The notes: generated by a model not told the origin, from the sequence alone. Shown: positions 35,328-49,288, numbered from the stretch's first letter. The stretch: DNA of 64,000 nt from Leptospira kirschneri serovar Cynopteri str. 3522 CT (GCF_000243695.2 NZ_AHMN02000007.1:62001-126000); one strand, 5' to 3'. A program made the numbers and translations.

Positions 35328-36687
35328 TTCCTTCATTTGGAGAAACGATTCGTTTTTGGTTTCGGTTAGGCTGGTTCAGTTTCGGCGGTCCCGCGGGACA
35401 AATTAATCTTATGTATCAAACCCTCGTAGAAGAAAAAAAATGGATCGATGAAGATCAATTCCGCCATGCACTAAACTACTGTATGTTTCTTCCGGGTCCG
35501 GAGGCACAACAACTCGCAACGTATTTAGGTTGGATCTTACACGGAACCGCAGGAGGAATTTTTGCCGGTCTTTTTTTTATCCTTCCCTCCGTTTTCATTT
35601 TTATAGGAATTAGTATATTCTACTTTTATTATGGATCTGCATCATTAGTGATTTTGTTTTTCAACGGAGTCAAACCAGCAATATTATCTGTCATTTTTAT
35701 GGCATTTACAAACTTGGTTTTTAAAAGTATTAAATCCAATGGACAAATTTTTTGTTTTTTACTCACTTCTATCGGTATTTTATTTTTTTCAATTCCCTAT
35801 CCGTATCTTCTTTTGTTCGCTATGTTTTGCGGTTTCGTTTCGTTTTATTTCAATAAAAATAATGTTACACTACCACAAATAGATACTCCGTCCGTTACTT
35901 CTTCAAAAAGATCCGAAAATACTACTTCCCTAGAGAAAGTCGATCTACAAACAAATTTAAAAATTAAACATTTAGAATATTTTGAATATTCTGAAATTCT
36001 TAAACAATTAAGTCGTGCAGTAACAATCGGTTTAATTCTTTGGACGTTACCTCTTCTTTGGATTTTATTATTTTTAAAAAAAGAATTCTTATTTTGGAAA
36101 GAATTGATTTTATTTTTTTCTAAAACCGCTTTAATCACGTTTGGCGGAGCATATGCAATCTTACCTAGTGTTGCCGATTTTGCAACCCACCAAGCCCATT
36201 GGATCAGTGCCAACGAAATGATAGACTCCATTGCCTTTGGCGAAAGTACGCCGGGACCACTGGTAATGGTGTTAACGTTCGTGGGTTTTTTAGCCGGTGC
36301 AAATCGTTTCGGTTCTATTTCTTACGGTTTATTGGGGCTTTTGTTAACCGCGTATTATACGTTTTTACCTTCTTTTATATTGATTTTAGGAGGTGCAAGT
36401 ATAGTCGAAAAATCAAAAGAATCCGATCTGTTAAAAAGCGCTTTCAGTTACGTAAGCGTTTGTGTATGCGGAGTGATTTTTTATCTCACGATTTTTTTTG
36501 CGAAATCGATTTTAATTGAACCTTCAACCAATTGGGAACTCTGGGTTCAACATCCATTGACTCAAACAAAATATTTTTCCTTTTTTTGGACGGCACTTGG
36601 TGTTCTTTTTTTAAAACTTAAAAAAGAATATTCTATTTTCTGGATATTCTTTAGTGGGATCTTTTTTTTAGGAATCGATCTGATTTT

Positions 36688-36697
<10 letters not shown>
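35324..36697 (+). CDS. chrA: Chromate transporter ChrA family
   Basis: 457 aa from a TTG start coupled to the preceding gene. Long-chain (two-domain) CHR protein: the first half has FGGPAGQINLMYQ and the FLPGPEAQQLA box, the second TFGGAYAILPSV and ESTPGPLVMVLTFVGF. About ten membrane spans. ChrA proteins export chromate by proton-linked antiport; substrate specificity in spirochaetes is unproven. The halves are joined by a polar linker (about 180-225) with no membrane span. The 3' end overlaps the convergent cyclase gene by 10 bp. Confidence 0.9.
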
Positions 36698-39627
<2,930 letters not shown>

Positions 39628-39789
39628 TGGGACGTCCTTTGTTTGAAAGATCTAATGTGTAAGTTTCAAAACGATCTTTCAGTATAAAGAATTTTAAAAA
39701 ACGGTAAATTCGATTTTTTATTTAGGAATGAATTTAGATTCAAAAATTTTCTCGACTGAATTCAAGGTTTTCATAAAGTTCTCTCCTCT

Positions 39790-41727
39790 ATGAAAACCGC
39801 CACCATTCCAAAAATTCAATCCAAAACCCTATACAACGTTATGAAAGCTTCTGCGGAAACTTTTGCAGATTCGACCGCACAATACTATAAACCCGACGGT
39901 AAAAATTATCAGGCAAATAGTTTCAAAAACCTTTATGAAACAGTACAACAAATCGGCTGCGGATTGATCTCTTTAGGTATAGAACCGGGGACTCCGATCG
40001 GTTTGATCGCAGACTCAGGAGCTCGTTGGCTTTGGTGTAGTATGGGAATCACAAACATAGGTTGTGTAGACGTGCCGAGAGGAACGGATTCTACTTTGGA
40101 TGACCTTCGTTATATTCTCAATCACGCGGAATGTTCGATTGCTTTTTTAGAAAACGAAACCGCCTTAAAAAAAGTTTTAAGTCAAAAATCCGAATTCCCT
40201 CATCTCAAAAAGATCATATTGTCCGATCAGAAAGGAACACTTGAAGATACAGAATCTTTTGAAATCATTTTGTTAAACGACTTAATTGAAAAAGGTAAAA
40301 CTTGGATACAAAACAAAGGAAAGGATGAGTTTCATAAAAGAGGTTCGGCAATCCGAGAGGAAGATCTGGCTACGATCGTCTATACATCAGGTACAACTGG
40401 AAAACCCAAGGGAGTGATGTTAACTCACAAAAACATAGTGTTTAACGTAGACAGCGCTTTACAAGGAGAAGATCTAAACGTATATCCAACCGACAGGAGT
40501 ATGGCGTATCTTCCTCCTTGGCATATCGCGGAAAGACTTGTGGAAACTGTTTGTATTCGTGCGGGAGGAGCAGAAGCATTCACTTCCATCTCTACATTAA
40601 GTCAAGATCTGGCGGATATTAAACCTACATTGTTACTTTCGGTTCCTAGAGTTTGGGAAAGTCTTTATAATAAGATCCATGATAAAGTAAGAAATTCCTC
40701 TCCGGTTCAACAGGCTTTATTCGGAGCGTTTAAGGAAATTGCAATTACGTATTACAAACATCTTTCTAGGTTGCAGGATTTAGAATATTCCTTAGTGGAA
40801 CAATCTACGTTCGCCTCTTTATGGCAGAAGTTAATTTCACTTTGGATTGTGATCCTCCTTTGGATTCCGAATCAGATTTCACAACTCGCCTTCAATAAAA
40901 TCAAACAAGGATTAGGCGGGGAATTGAGATTCGCACTTTCCGGAGCCGGTGCTTTACCTCAGTACATCGACACGTTTTTTAACGCGATCGGAATTCCAAT
41001 TTTAGAAGGTTATGGAATGACAGAGTTATCGGGTATTTCTACAAGAAGAATATTCGGAGAAATTACTGTGGGAACTCTAGGTCGTTGTATTCCAGGAGTT
41101 CAAATCAAACTAATGGACGAAAAAGGAAATGAAATCACTAAACCCGGAATCAAAGGAATCGCTTGGCATAAAGGAGATCACGTGATGAAGGGTTATTATA
41201 AAGAACCCGAAAAAACGAAAGAGATTTTGAGTTCGGACGGATGGTTGAATTCTGGAGATCTTTTAGCTTGGACGACTTCGGGAGAATTAAAATATTCCGG
41301 GAGAGCCAAAGATACGATTGTACTTTTAGGCGGAGAAAATTTAGAACCGGAACCGATCGAATTCGCTCTGGTTCGAAGTAGGTTCATACAACAAGCGATG
41401 GTAGTCGGTCACGACCAAAAAACACTTGGAGCCTTGATCGTTCCGGACAAGGAAACTTTAGAAAAATATCTAAAAGAATTTAAGTCTAAAATGTTAAATG
41501 AAGTAGAAAATTTAAATGGAGACTCGGATATAATTACACTTTTTAAAAATGAAATCAAAACGTTTGTATCAAGTGAAAACGGTTTTAAGAACTTTGAGAA
41601 AGTTTCTAATTTTAGAATTCTAAATAAGAAGTTTGAGCCTGGAGATGAATTGACGCAAACGATGAAAATCAAACGAAACATAGTAGCGGATAAATATAAA
41701 AAAGAAATAGAAGAAATGTATCGGTAA
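39790..41727 (+). CDS. Long-chain acyl-CoA synthetase (AMP-forming)
   Basis: 645 aa. The AMP-binding P-loop YTSGTTGKPKGV is near residues 203-214; YGMTELSG (motif A5) and the WLNSGDL / YSGRAKDTIVL hinge segment are present, and the C-terminal catalytic Lys is in QTMKIKR. The length and the FadD15/long-chain type insertion fit fatty-acid activation (fatty acid + ATP + CoA to acyl-CoA). Leptospira lives on long-chain fatty acids, so such enzymes are central. The next gene (DoxX-like) starts 57 bp downstream on the same strand. Confidence 0.9.
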   Translation: MKTATIPKIQSKTLYNVMKASAETFADSTAQYYKPDGKNYQANSFKNLYETVQQIGCGLISLGIEPGTPIGLIADSGARWLWCSMGITNIGCVDVPRGTDSTLDDLRYILNHAECSIAFLENETALKKVLSQKSEFPHLKKIILSDQKGTLEDTESFEIILLNDLIEKGKTWIQNKGKDEFHKRGSAIREEDLATIVYTSGTTGKPKGVMLTHKNIVFNVDSALQGEDLNVYPTDRSMAYLPPWHIAERLVETVCIRAGGAEAFTSISTLSQDLADIKPTLLLSVPRVWESLYNKIHDKVRNSSPVQQALFGAFKEIAITYYKHLSRLQDLEYSLVEQSTFASLWQKLISLWIVILLWIPNQISQLAFNKIKQGLGGELRFALSGAGALPQYIDTFFNAIGIPILEGYGMTELSGISTRRIFGEITVGTLGRCIPGVQIKLMDEKGNEITKPGIKGIAWHKGDHVMKGYYKEPEKTKEILSSDGWLNSGDLLAWTTSGELKYSGRAKDTIVLLGGENLEPEPIEFALVRSRFIQQAMVVGHDQKTLGALIVPDKETLEKYLKEFKSKMLNEVENLNGDSDIITLFKNEIKTFVSSENGFKNFEKVSNFRILNKKFEPGDELTQTMKIKRNIVADKYKKEIEEMYR

Positions 41728-41783
41728 ATGTAACCCTTTAGAGATAAATCCGAAGGTTTCAAAGAATCTAAGGAGAAACCTTC

Positions 41784-42197
41784 TTGTTTACGATCGATTC
41801 TTTTAAAAAAAAAATATTGCTCAATTGTTTGCGTGGTATTGTAGCGTTTACGTTTTTGCAGACGCTATTTTATAAATTTACAGGAGCTTCGGAATCCGTT
41901 GCGATTTTTTCCAAACTTGGAATGGAACCATGGGGAAGAATCGGAACGGGTATTTTGGAATTTATCGTTTCAATTCTTTTGTTTATACCTGGTTGGAATT
42001 GGCTGGGTTCTTTATTTGGGTTGATTCTTATGTCTGGCGCGATTCTTTCCCATGTGTTCGTAATCGGAATTGAACAAGAAAACGACGGAGGATTGCTTTT
42101 TTTTCTAGCACTGGGAAATGCAGTTATATGTACACTACTTTTGTGGCAGGAAAAAGAAACTCTAACGAGGATTTTGCGAAAGCACTTTCAAAAATAA
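41784..42197 (+). CDS. DoxX-like membrane protein
   Basis: 137 aa from TTG 41784, with AAGGAG 8 bases upstream. Four membrane spans; the start RGIVAFTFLQTLFYKFTGA, followed by SVAIFSKLGMEPWGRIGTGILEF, is the DoxX/DUF4870-like pattern of small quinone- or redox-linked membrane proteins. Function unknown. Probably cotranscribed with the acyl-CoA synthetase gene. Confidence 0.75.
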   Translation: MFTIDSFKKKILLNCLRGIVAFTFLQTLFYKFTGASESVAIFSKLGMEPWGRIGTGILEFIVSILLFIPGWNWLGSLFGLILMSGAILSHVFVIGIEQENDGGLLFFLALGNAVICTLLLWQEKETLTRILRKHFQK

Positions 42198-42250
42198 GCT
42201 TTTCTAGAATCTTAAACTCATTAAACTTTCAATAAAGACGGAGGATTTTT

Positions 42251-42490
42251 ATGGGAGAAGAACAGGCAAAAATTCACGCTTTGAATAAAATCGTTTCCAT
42301 CATCGATGAAAAAGCTTCCATCTACAAAAACGAAAGAAAATCAATGCCTTCTGCGCGTGCAATAGCCGAAAAAAAACTGATTTTAGATTTAATAGACGAC
42401 GGAATGAAACTCGCTAAAACGATCCAACCAAAACCAACGGATTTAATTCAAGATCTAGAAAAGCTCAATAAGCAATTTATGAATTTATAA
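42251..42490 (+). CDS. Small helical hypothetical protein
   Basis: 79 aa, almost entirely predicted helical and rich in Lys, Glu, Asp and Ile, no signal peptide. GGAGG 7-8 bases before the ATG makes it a convincing gene. It follows the DoxX-like gene by 53 bp on the same strand. No family recognised. Confidence 0.7.
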   Translation: MGEEQAKIHALNKIVSIIDEKASIYKNERKSMPSARAIAEKKLILDLIDDGMKLAKTIQPKPTDLIQDLEKLNKQFMNL

Positions 42491-43277
42491 TATTATATAA
42501 AACTTTTATAGTAAGAATTAAAAAAACTACTTCAATTCTCTATTTCAATACAACGGGAACAGATGGAGAATTAATTCTCAACGACTCTAATACAAATTGT
42601 TCTTTCTAAAAACGGAGTTCCTATTGAATAGAGTTCGACGTAAAAAAATTAGGGCGAATCTGGCTTGCCACAGGCAGCCGGACCAGGCTCTTTAGCTTCG
42701 GTCAAGTTATTGTAAAACTACAGAATCAGATTCAATTTTCATAAAATGCTAATAACTTGATCCTAAAACGCGACCCTTAGGAAAGCGCTTTGCTGAGTTA
42801 ACGCGATTCATAGAGAGTGTTGTGTTGAGTTTACAACGCGACCTGTCGAACGACCCATGGGGAGTGAGATGCTGAGTTCATTCATCGATCCCTTTCGCAT
42901 TATATCAAACTCACATTAAGTTAACTTTATTTACGCTTTCGAATATTATGATAATATTGTTGCAAAAACTAGAATATGGAATATTTTCTTTAAAACTCCG
43001 AATTAGATGCAATTTTTGGGAACTTTTATATCTTTGCAAAATAAATCGTTAACTTTTAGCATCATTTTGATATGATGAGTAGATTTATTCTTAACTTTGG
43101 TTTTTAACTAACGTGAGTTCGTGGAGGAATTCATGATTCATTTTTCTAAAAAAGTTGTGATCTCGATTCCTAAAATGTGGAAACTCTCACAAATCACGAT
43201 TTTACGAACAAATTCTTAAATTGTAGGAACTCATACTTTTAGAAAATTCTTTCTCGTTTTCTTACGTATAGTTCACA
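42491..43277. repeat. Gap with REP-like units and GGAACT repeat
   Basis: 787 bp. 42637-42715 is a decayed TTTAGCTCTG-family repeat. 42765-42799 and 42798-42831 are two REP-like hairpin units on the minus strand (AACTCAGCAAAGCGC and AACTCAACACAACAC starts), and 42833-42879 is a third, degenerate one. 43085-43280 is a GGAACT-family copy bounded by ACGTGAGTTC and GTTCACATTA. No gene is seen. Confidence 0.55.
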
Positions 43278-44834
43278 TTAACTATTTGCCAAAACACATG
43301 CAGTTGCGGATCTGATTCCGTCCATCGCCGCAGAAACGATCCCGCCCGCATAACCCGCACCTTCCCCACATGGATAAAGTCCTTGAATGCGAACATGTTG
43401 TAAAGAATTAGGATCTCTGGGAATACAGACGGGGGAAGAAGTTCTCGTCTCCGGAGCGTGAACGACTGCCTCGTTTGTCAGATAACCTTTCATAGAGTGA
43501 TCAAATTCCTGAAAACCTTTTTGCAAAGATTGATAAACAAAACGAGGAAGAACCTCGTCTAACACAACCGATGTGATTCCGGGAGTATAAGAAGTTTTAG
43601 GTAAATCGATAGATAATCTGCCTTGAACAAAATCCACAAGTTTTTGTGCCGGAGCTTTTTGTGTGCGGCCACCCGCAACCCAGGCTTTTCTCTCGATCTC
43701 TTTTTGAAACTCCATCGCAGCTAAAGGACCGAATTTAGAGAAAGGTTTAAAATCTTCCGGCCTCAACTCTACGACAATTCCGGAGTTTGCAGAAGGCCTT
43801 GCTCTTTTAGAAGAAGACCATCCATTTGTGACTATTTCCTCAGGTTTTGTCGCACAGGCAGCAATTACACCACCAGGACACATACAAAAAGAATACACTC
43901 CTCTTCCATCCACCCGTTTTACGATATTGTAAGGAGAAGGAGGAAGATAAGTGTTTTTCACATCACATTTATATTGAATAGAATCAATTAAAGACTGATG
44001 ATGTTCCACTCTAACACCTACGGCAATCGGTTTTAGTTCTATTTCAATTCCTTTTTGATGAAGTAATTCGAAAACGTCCCTTGCAGAATGTCCAGTAGCT
44101 AGAATTATATTTTTTGCATATATTTTATCTCCGTCTTTCGTAATCACCCCTTGAAATTGGTTTCCGTTTAACAGTAAATCGGTGACCCTCTTTTCAAAAT
44201 GGACCTCTCCTCCCATTTCTATGATTTTTTCTCGGATGTTTTTTACAATTTTGGGGAGCTTATTGGTTCCTATATGGGGATGAGCTTCTACGAGAATGTC
44301 TTTGTTTGCCCCAAAACCTACGAGCCATTCTAAAATTTGACGAACATTTCCTCTTTTTTTAGATCTGGTATAAAGTTTGCCATCCGAGTATGTTCCTGCC
44401 CCGCCTTCTCCAAAACAATAGTTTGAATCTTCGTTTACGTTATGATGAATATTAACTTCTTTGAGATCAAAAGGACGTTTCATCACATCCTTACCTCTTT
44501 CTAAAAGAATCGGTTTTAAACCGGAAAGAATCAGTTGAAGGCAAGCGAAAAGACCCGCCGGCCCTGCGCCGACTACAATCACCTCTTTAGCGTTAGACAC
44601 ATCGGAAAAATCAGGAAGAACAATCTGTTTTTCTACATAATCCTCTCCGATAAAAACCAAAACTTTCAGATTGAAGTAGATCGTTTTTTGTCTTGCATCG
44701 ATGGAACGACTCAGAATTTCGATATGACGAATTTCTTGTATTTCGATTTTTAAAGTTTTAGAAAGGAACGTCTTGAGAGTTTCATACTCGCCCGCAACTT
44801 CCGGAACCACACGAATCTGAAGTTCTTGTATCAT
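43278..44834 (-). CDS. FAD-dependent dehydrogenase (COG2509 type)
   Basis: 518 aa. An N-terminal ~85-residue domain precedes the FAD-binding VIVVGAGPAGLFAC (about 84-97) and ILLERG. The conserved FGEGGAGTYSDGKLYTR, VGVRVEHHQ and FCMCPGGVI blocks identify the uncharacterised NAD(FAD)-utilising dehydrogenase group. The C-terminus PCGEGAGYAGGIVSAAMDG closes the FAD fold. The substrate is unknown. The full-length match to the group and intact dinucleotide motif suggest an active enzyme. Alone on the minus strand between two repeat-rich gaps. Confidence 0.85.
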   Translation of the reverse strand: MIQELQIRVVPEVAGEYETLKTFLSKTLKIEIQEIRHIEILSRSIDARQKTIYFNLKVLVFIGEDYVEKQIVLPDFSDVSNAKEVIVVGAGPAGLFACLQLILSGLKPILLERGKDVMKRPFDLKEVNIHHNVNEDSNYCFGEGGAGTYSDGKLYTRSKKRGNVRQILEWLVGFGANKDILVEAHPHIGTNKLPKIVKNIREKIIEMGGEVHFEKRVTDLLLNGNQFQGVITKDGDKIYAKNIILATGHSARDVFELLHQKGIEIELKPIAVGVRVEHHQSLIDSIQYKCDVKNTYLPPSPYNIVKRVDGRGVYSFCMCPGGVIAACATKPEEIVTNGWSSSKRARPSANSGIVVELRPEDFKPFSKFGPLAAMEFQKEIERKAWVAGGRTQKAPAQKLVDFVQGRLSIDLPKTSYTPGITSVVLDEVLPRFVYQSLQKGFQEFDHSMKGYLTNEAVVHAPETRTSSPVCIPRDPNSLQHVRIQGLYPCGEGAGYAGGIVSAAMDGIRSATACVLANS

Positions 44835-45496
44835 AATTATACTTCTTTTTAAAAAAAGGACTTAAGAACAATCTCAATTTATAGATTTAAAAACGGAAGC
44901 GTGGTTTTTACTAAACATTTTTGTATGATACTACTCGGACGTATAAATAGAATACTTGGGTTAGATTGTTTCAAAAATTTGAATGTTTTAGTCCTGCTCT
45001 AAAATGCCGTAAATCCCGAATTTACAGCATTTTTTAATAACCACTATTTATTTCGCAAATTCGGCCGTTACTCATAACCATATAATAAAGTATCTAATAT
45101 TTTGCATGAAATCAGTGTTTTGTAATAAAATTGAGTATCTTTAAGTTTTAGTCGCAAAACACTGTGTTGCTCAGAATCAATATAACAAAACTCCCGATCC
45201 AATATAGTTTACACTTTAATCCTGTAAATTCAGTATAAAAGAAATCGTGGTTGCCGGACCTCGCCTTTAATCCCGATCAAAAAATTGTATGAAAGAAATT
45301 TAATAAACAACATTATATCTTCAGTTACAATTTATTATAAAACACGATCTGTCAAATGATCCATAGAGAGTGAGACGGCTTTAGTTTGAAAGAGCGTTCT
45401 GCTGAGTTCCCCACCTCAATCGCTTTCAAATTGGATTATACTAAATTCAGGTTGAAACTACTCTTGATTTTCAAAAAAAACGGGGCTAAAACATTT
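44835..45496. other. Repeat-rich gap
   Basis: 662 bp with no gene. 44929-45067 is an inverted copy of 59229-59369. 45065-45140 is a copy of the ATAATAAAGTATCTAATATTTT block also at 30195. 45235-45290 is a degenerate TTTAGCTCTG-type remnant. 45341-45409 is a pair of decayed REP-like hairpin units ending in GCTGAGTTC. Confidence 0.55.
44929..45067 (+). repeat. 139-bp dispersed repeat, inverted partner at 59229-59369
   Basis: Begins TACTACTCGGACGTATAAATAGAA, contains CAAAAATTTGAATGTTTTAG and GCTCTAAAATGCC, and ends near TTTCGCAAATTCGGCCG. An internal hairpin AAATGCCGTAAAT/ATTTACAGCATTT (45002-45032, one mismatch) is followed by T-rich sequence. Shorter fragments with CGGACGTATAAA are at 50195-50220, 56838-56860 and 7885. 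Confidence 0.65.
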
Positions 45497-45883
45497 CTAT
45501 CTATTTTGAGTTTTGATTATCAGTGTTAATAACTCTTGAAATTTTTCATTTTGAAAATCATGATACAGAGCTGACTCTCCTGGAATTATATAAATCATTC
45601 CATGATCCAAAATTTGTAATCTTCTGCCATGATCAAAATCAACAAGAATTCCTATGCTTGGAAGAGTCGCGTAATAAGAATTCCATCCTTTTTTTAATTT
45701 TGGAATTTCTTTTGCAATCCATTTCCAAACGGGAGAATCTTCTGTACATTCTATATCCATCCTGTAGGGCCGACCTTCCAATTGATAACTTATATGAATT
45801 TTTTTAGGGATAGAAAGTTCTATTTCAGAATCACAAAACTGTAAAAAAGGAAAAACCAAAATGAAATAAAAAAATCGGATCAT
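45497..45883 (-). CDS. Putative small lipoprotein, unknown
   Basis: 128 aa from ATG 45883; an ATG at 45976 would place 31 extra residues before the signal peptide MIRFFYFILVFPFLQFC. The Cys at 17 suggests lipidation. The mature part is a beta-rich domain with MDIECTEDSPVWKWIAKEI and GWNSYYATLPSIGILVDFDHGRRLQILDHGMIYI. I recognise no family. The next gene upstream on this strand (mscS) ends 275 bp away. Confidence 0.6.
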   Translation of the reverse strand: MIRFFYFILVFPFLQFCDSEIELSIPKKIHISYQLEGRPYRMDIECTEDSPVWKWIAKEIPKLKKGWNSYYATLPSIGILVDFDHGRRLQILDHGMIYIIPGESALYHDFQNEKFQELLTLIIKTQNR

Positions 45884-46158
45884 CAATTTGTAAAAAACAA
45901 ATTTCACTTTTAAAAATCCAAGAAACAAAGTATTTACCTCAAACTCTACAACAACAGAGCGTCTAATCTTTTGCACTCAAACAGCTCTTTGTAGCGAAGA
46001 TTTGTGGGATTAGTAAAATCAAATTTCTAAGTGGAATCGCCGTGTCATTCAATAAAAAATCGTTTTTTACTATAAGTTTTAAGATAAAAACCTGGTTCAA
46101 ACCTCGAACTTTAGATGTCCTATTATACAGCTTTATAAAAAGCACATGAATCAATATA

Positions 46159-47040
46159 TTATAAAATTCTAATTCCTGGAAACTGCTTAAATTCTTTTAA
46201 AATTTGGTGAGAGATTTTAGTTTTCATATCCCTTCTTCCCCTAACGTGAGTTAAATATCGCAGAGAAAAAAGAATACCACCTTCTTCTAAAGAAAGATAA
46301 ACGATCGGAGACGTTTTGCCGAGACGAACCAGATAATTTTTAGAAAGTTCCTGAAGAGTATAATCGATCGTTCCTTGATCTATAATCGCGTTATTACGGA
46401 TAATTCCGTTTAAAAGTTCTTCCGCTTTTTCAAAATCGGAATCGTATGGAATCTTAATTCTCATCTCATCCCATACGTAGTTCATCTTGTCTTTTACGAC
46501 AATCACCTGACGTAAAATCACAAAATGATTCGGAAAATGAACCAGACGGTTTGTGGATTGATCCGATTTAGGATCGGAAGAAATCTCCATCAGAGTGAAA
46601 CGATTCATTCCTATATTGATAACATCTCCTCGCACTCCTTCGATTTCTATACGATCTCCTACTTCAAAACCATTGCTTCCGTGGATAAAAAACCAACCTA
46701 CAAAGTTAAGCGTAATATCCTTTAAAGAAATAACGATACCGGCTCCAGCCAAACCCATCACGGTCGGAAGATAAGAAAGACCCGAAAAAACTACCGGTAA
46801 AAGAATCACCAAACCCAAAACCACAAAGGACATCCTAGCCATTTTTCTGCGGTTATAACGAGAAGTAACGTCTACTGTAGGTTTGAAAAAATCGAGAACT
46901 ATTATGATAACTTTATAAGAAAGAATCAAAAAAATAATAAAATAAACGATGAGAATCAATTCTTCGGAAAGACTTCTCTCCTTGGTTTTCAAAAGTACGA
47001 ACGGATTGATACCCTGAAAAAAATTGACTACAAATTCCAT
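46159..47040 (-). CDS. MscS family mechanosensitive channel
   Basis: 293 aa. Three membrane spans at about 28-50, 73-92 and 97-125. The pore helix region (GLAGAGIVISLKDITLNFVGWFF) and the following beta domain (FEVGDRIEIEGVRGDVINIG) are the MscS hallmark. The last 120 residues form the cytoplasmic cage. These channels release solutes on hypo-osmotic shock. The ATG shares one base with the aroB stop (TAATG), so translation is coupled to aroB. Small relative to some Leptospira MscS paralogues but complete. Confidence 0.9.
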   Translation of the reverse strand: MEFVVNFFQGINPFVLLKTKERSLSEELILIVYFIIFLILSYKVIIIVLDFFKPTVDVTSRYNRRKMARMSFVVLGLVILLPVVFSGLSYLPTVMGLAGAGIVISLKDITLNFVGWFFIHGSNGFEVGDRIEIEGVRGDVINIGMNRFTLMEISSDPKSDQSTNRLVHFPNHFVILRQVIVVKDKMNYVWDEMRIKIPYDSDFEKAEELLNGIIRNNAIIDQGTIDYTLQELSKNYLVRLGKTSPIVYLSLEEGGILFSLRYLTHVRGRRDMKTKISHQILKEFKQFPGIRIL

Positions 47041-48121
47041 TAAATACCTTTTTGTTTACGAATTGCTAATATAATATCTTCCGAATCTATGGGAATATCA
47101 AAAACGGGAGAACCGGGGCTTTTCAAAAGAACAAAACGGATCGAGCCGCCCACGTTTTTTTTATCGTGAAGCATATGTTTGGCGAGTTGTTTAGATTTTA
47201 ATTTCGTCTGAAATGGAAGTCCGTAATTTTTCAGAGATTCTATTGTTTCTTTTGTAGTGATAGGATCGAGCCCAGAATGTTGTTCGCTTAACAATAACGC
47301 CGTCACAAGACCGATCGCAACCGCTTCTCCGTGGGAATATTTTTTATATTTCGTAACAGATTCGATCGCATGAGCCGTAGTATGTCCTAAATTTAAAATT
47401 TTACGAAGTCCGGTTTCTTTTTCGTCGTTTGAAACTACATCCGCTTTAAAACGAACCGATTCGGCGATCAGATATGGAAGAATTGTAGAATCTATATTCA
47501 AATCTTTGAATGAATGAATCTTCACATTTTCCCAGTATTCCCCTCCAGAAAGAAGTGAATGTTTGATAATTTCAGCTTGACCACATCTCCATTCCCGATC
47601 CGGAAGAGTGGACAAAACAGACAAAGGAGCAAACACAAACTCTGGTTGATAAAAGGAACCGATCATATTCTTTCCGAAATCCGCATTGACCGCGACTTTT
47701 CCACCTACCGAAGAATCCACACACGCAAGTAGAGTTGTAGGAATTTGAACAAATCGGATTCCCCTCAAATAAGTAGAGGCAATAAAACCGGCAAAATCAC
47801 CCACAACCCCGCCCCCAAATGCAAGAATCAAAGATTTACGATCCGCACCGTATTCAATAAGTTGATTATATACTTCTCCGGTTCGATCGATGTGTTTAGA
47901 CTTTTCTCCTCCTTTGATATAAATCGTTTTGATGGGAATAGAAGATAACTCCCTTTCTAAATATTTAGAATAGATAGAATGAATCGATTTTTCCGTGATT
48001 AAAAAAACGGAAGTGATTCCTGGAAGTTTTGCAATCTCTTCCGACAAACCGGAAAGATCCGAATGAAGATGAACAGGAACGGACTTGTGTTCCGTATTTA
48101 CCGGAACGGTTTCGATAAGAC

Positions 48122-48125
<4 letters not shown>
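47040..48125 (-). CDS. aroB: 3-dehydroquinate synthase
   Basis: 361 aa, full length. Converts DAHP to 3-dehydroquinate in the chorismate pathway, with NAD and a divalent metal. Seen: GGEKSKH, the NAD loop FGGGVVGDFAGFIAS, PTTLLACVDSSVGGKVAVN, and the metal ligands in AEIIKHSLL, LNLGHTTAHAIE and SHGEAVAIG. The start overlaps the end of the NUDIX gene by 4 bases (ATGA), and the stop touches mscS. The order NUDIX, aroB, mscS forms a tightly packed unit. Confidence 0.96.
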
Positions 48126-48586
<461 letters not shown>

Positions 48587-48636
48587 TCTAGTTCAATTGT
48601 CGTCCTTTATCTTGATTTGGAAAGACTGGTTTTCTT

Positions 48637-48710
48637 ACTTAACATGAGTTTGTCGTAAGAAAATTTAGGCGAATCCGGGCTCTTTAGCTCTGATCAATAA
48701 ATTGTTTATA
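48637..48710 (+). repeat. TTTAGCTCTG-family dispersed repeat
   Basis: TTAACATGAGTTTGTCGTAAG, then GGCGAATCCGGGCTCTTTAG, then CTCTGATCAATAAATTG. Same block order as the reverse strand of 17561-17630. It sits in the 288-bp gap between the NUDIX start and exbD. Confidence 0.6.
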
Positions 48711-48874
48711 GGAAACATGATACAACAATCCTCTTTATTTCAATATAGCACGCGATCCGTAGGGTTTTTCCCGGTTAACTCCCACTTTAACCATTCCGAA
48801 TTCATCGAAGCTCAATTCCATGCTATCTTATCCTTCACATCATAAAATTTTAAAATGGATTAAAAAAATAAAGA

Positions 48875-49288
48875 CTATTCTTTTTTGATTGCAATATGAA
48901 GTTCTTTTAAATTAGAATTTTTTAAACTATTCAGCATAAATACAAACTTACCGTAATCCACTTTTTCGTCGCCGTAAATCCATACAATTTGATTCTTAAA
49001 TTCGCTTTCGGAAACAAGTTGTACCCAGGCGTTTTCCGTAAAGTTTTGTTCCGCATAACGTAAATTCCCATCTTTCAAAAGAAATATTTCTTTTTTAGTT
49101 CCACTACCGCTCGATTCCGCTTTACCTTTAGGAAGATTAACGGGTAAGGAATGGGCTTCCTTTTGAAAACTCATCGCAACCATCACAAAAATCAAAAGAA
49201 TAAAAACCACATCTAACATACTAGTCATGTCGAGGGTGGAATCTTCGTTTTCTAAAAGACGTTTTCTTTTTTGGGATTTTTGTTTCAT
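48875..49288 (-). CDS. ExbD/TolR family protein
   Basis: 137 aa. A cytoplasmic basic start (KQKSQKRKRLLENED), one membrane span carrying the functional Asp (TSMLDVVFILLIFVMVAM, about 21-40), and a periplasmic domain. With ExbB it forms a proton-driven motor for TonB-dependent uptake or Tol function. It overlaps the exbB-like gene by 4 bases. No tonB or receptor gene is nearby. Confidence 0.87.
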   Translation of the reverse strand: MKQKSQKRKRLLENEDSTLDMTSMLDVVFILLIFVMVAMSFQKEAHSLPVNLPKGKAESSGSGTKKEIFLLKDGNLRYAEQNFTENAWVQLVSESEFKNQIVWIYGDEKVDYGKFVFMLNSLKNSNLKELHIAIKKE

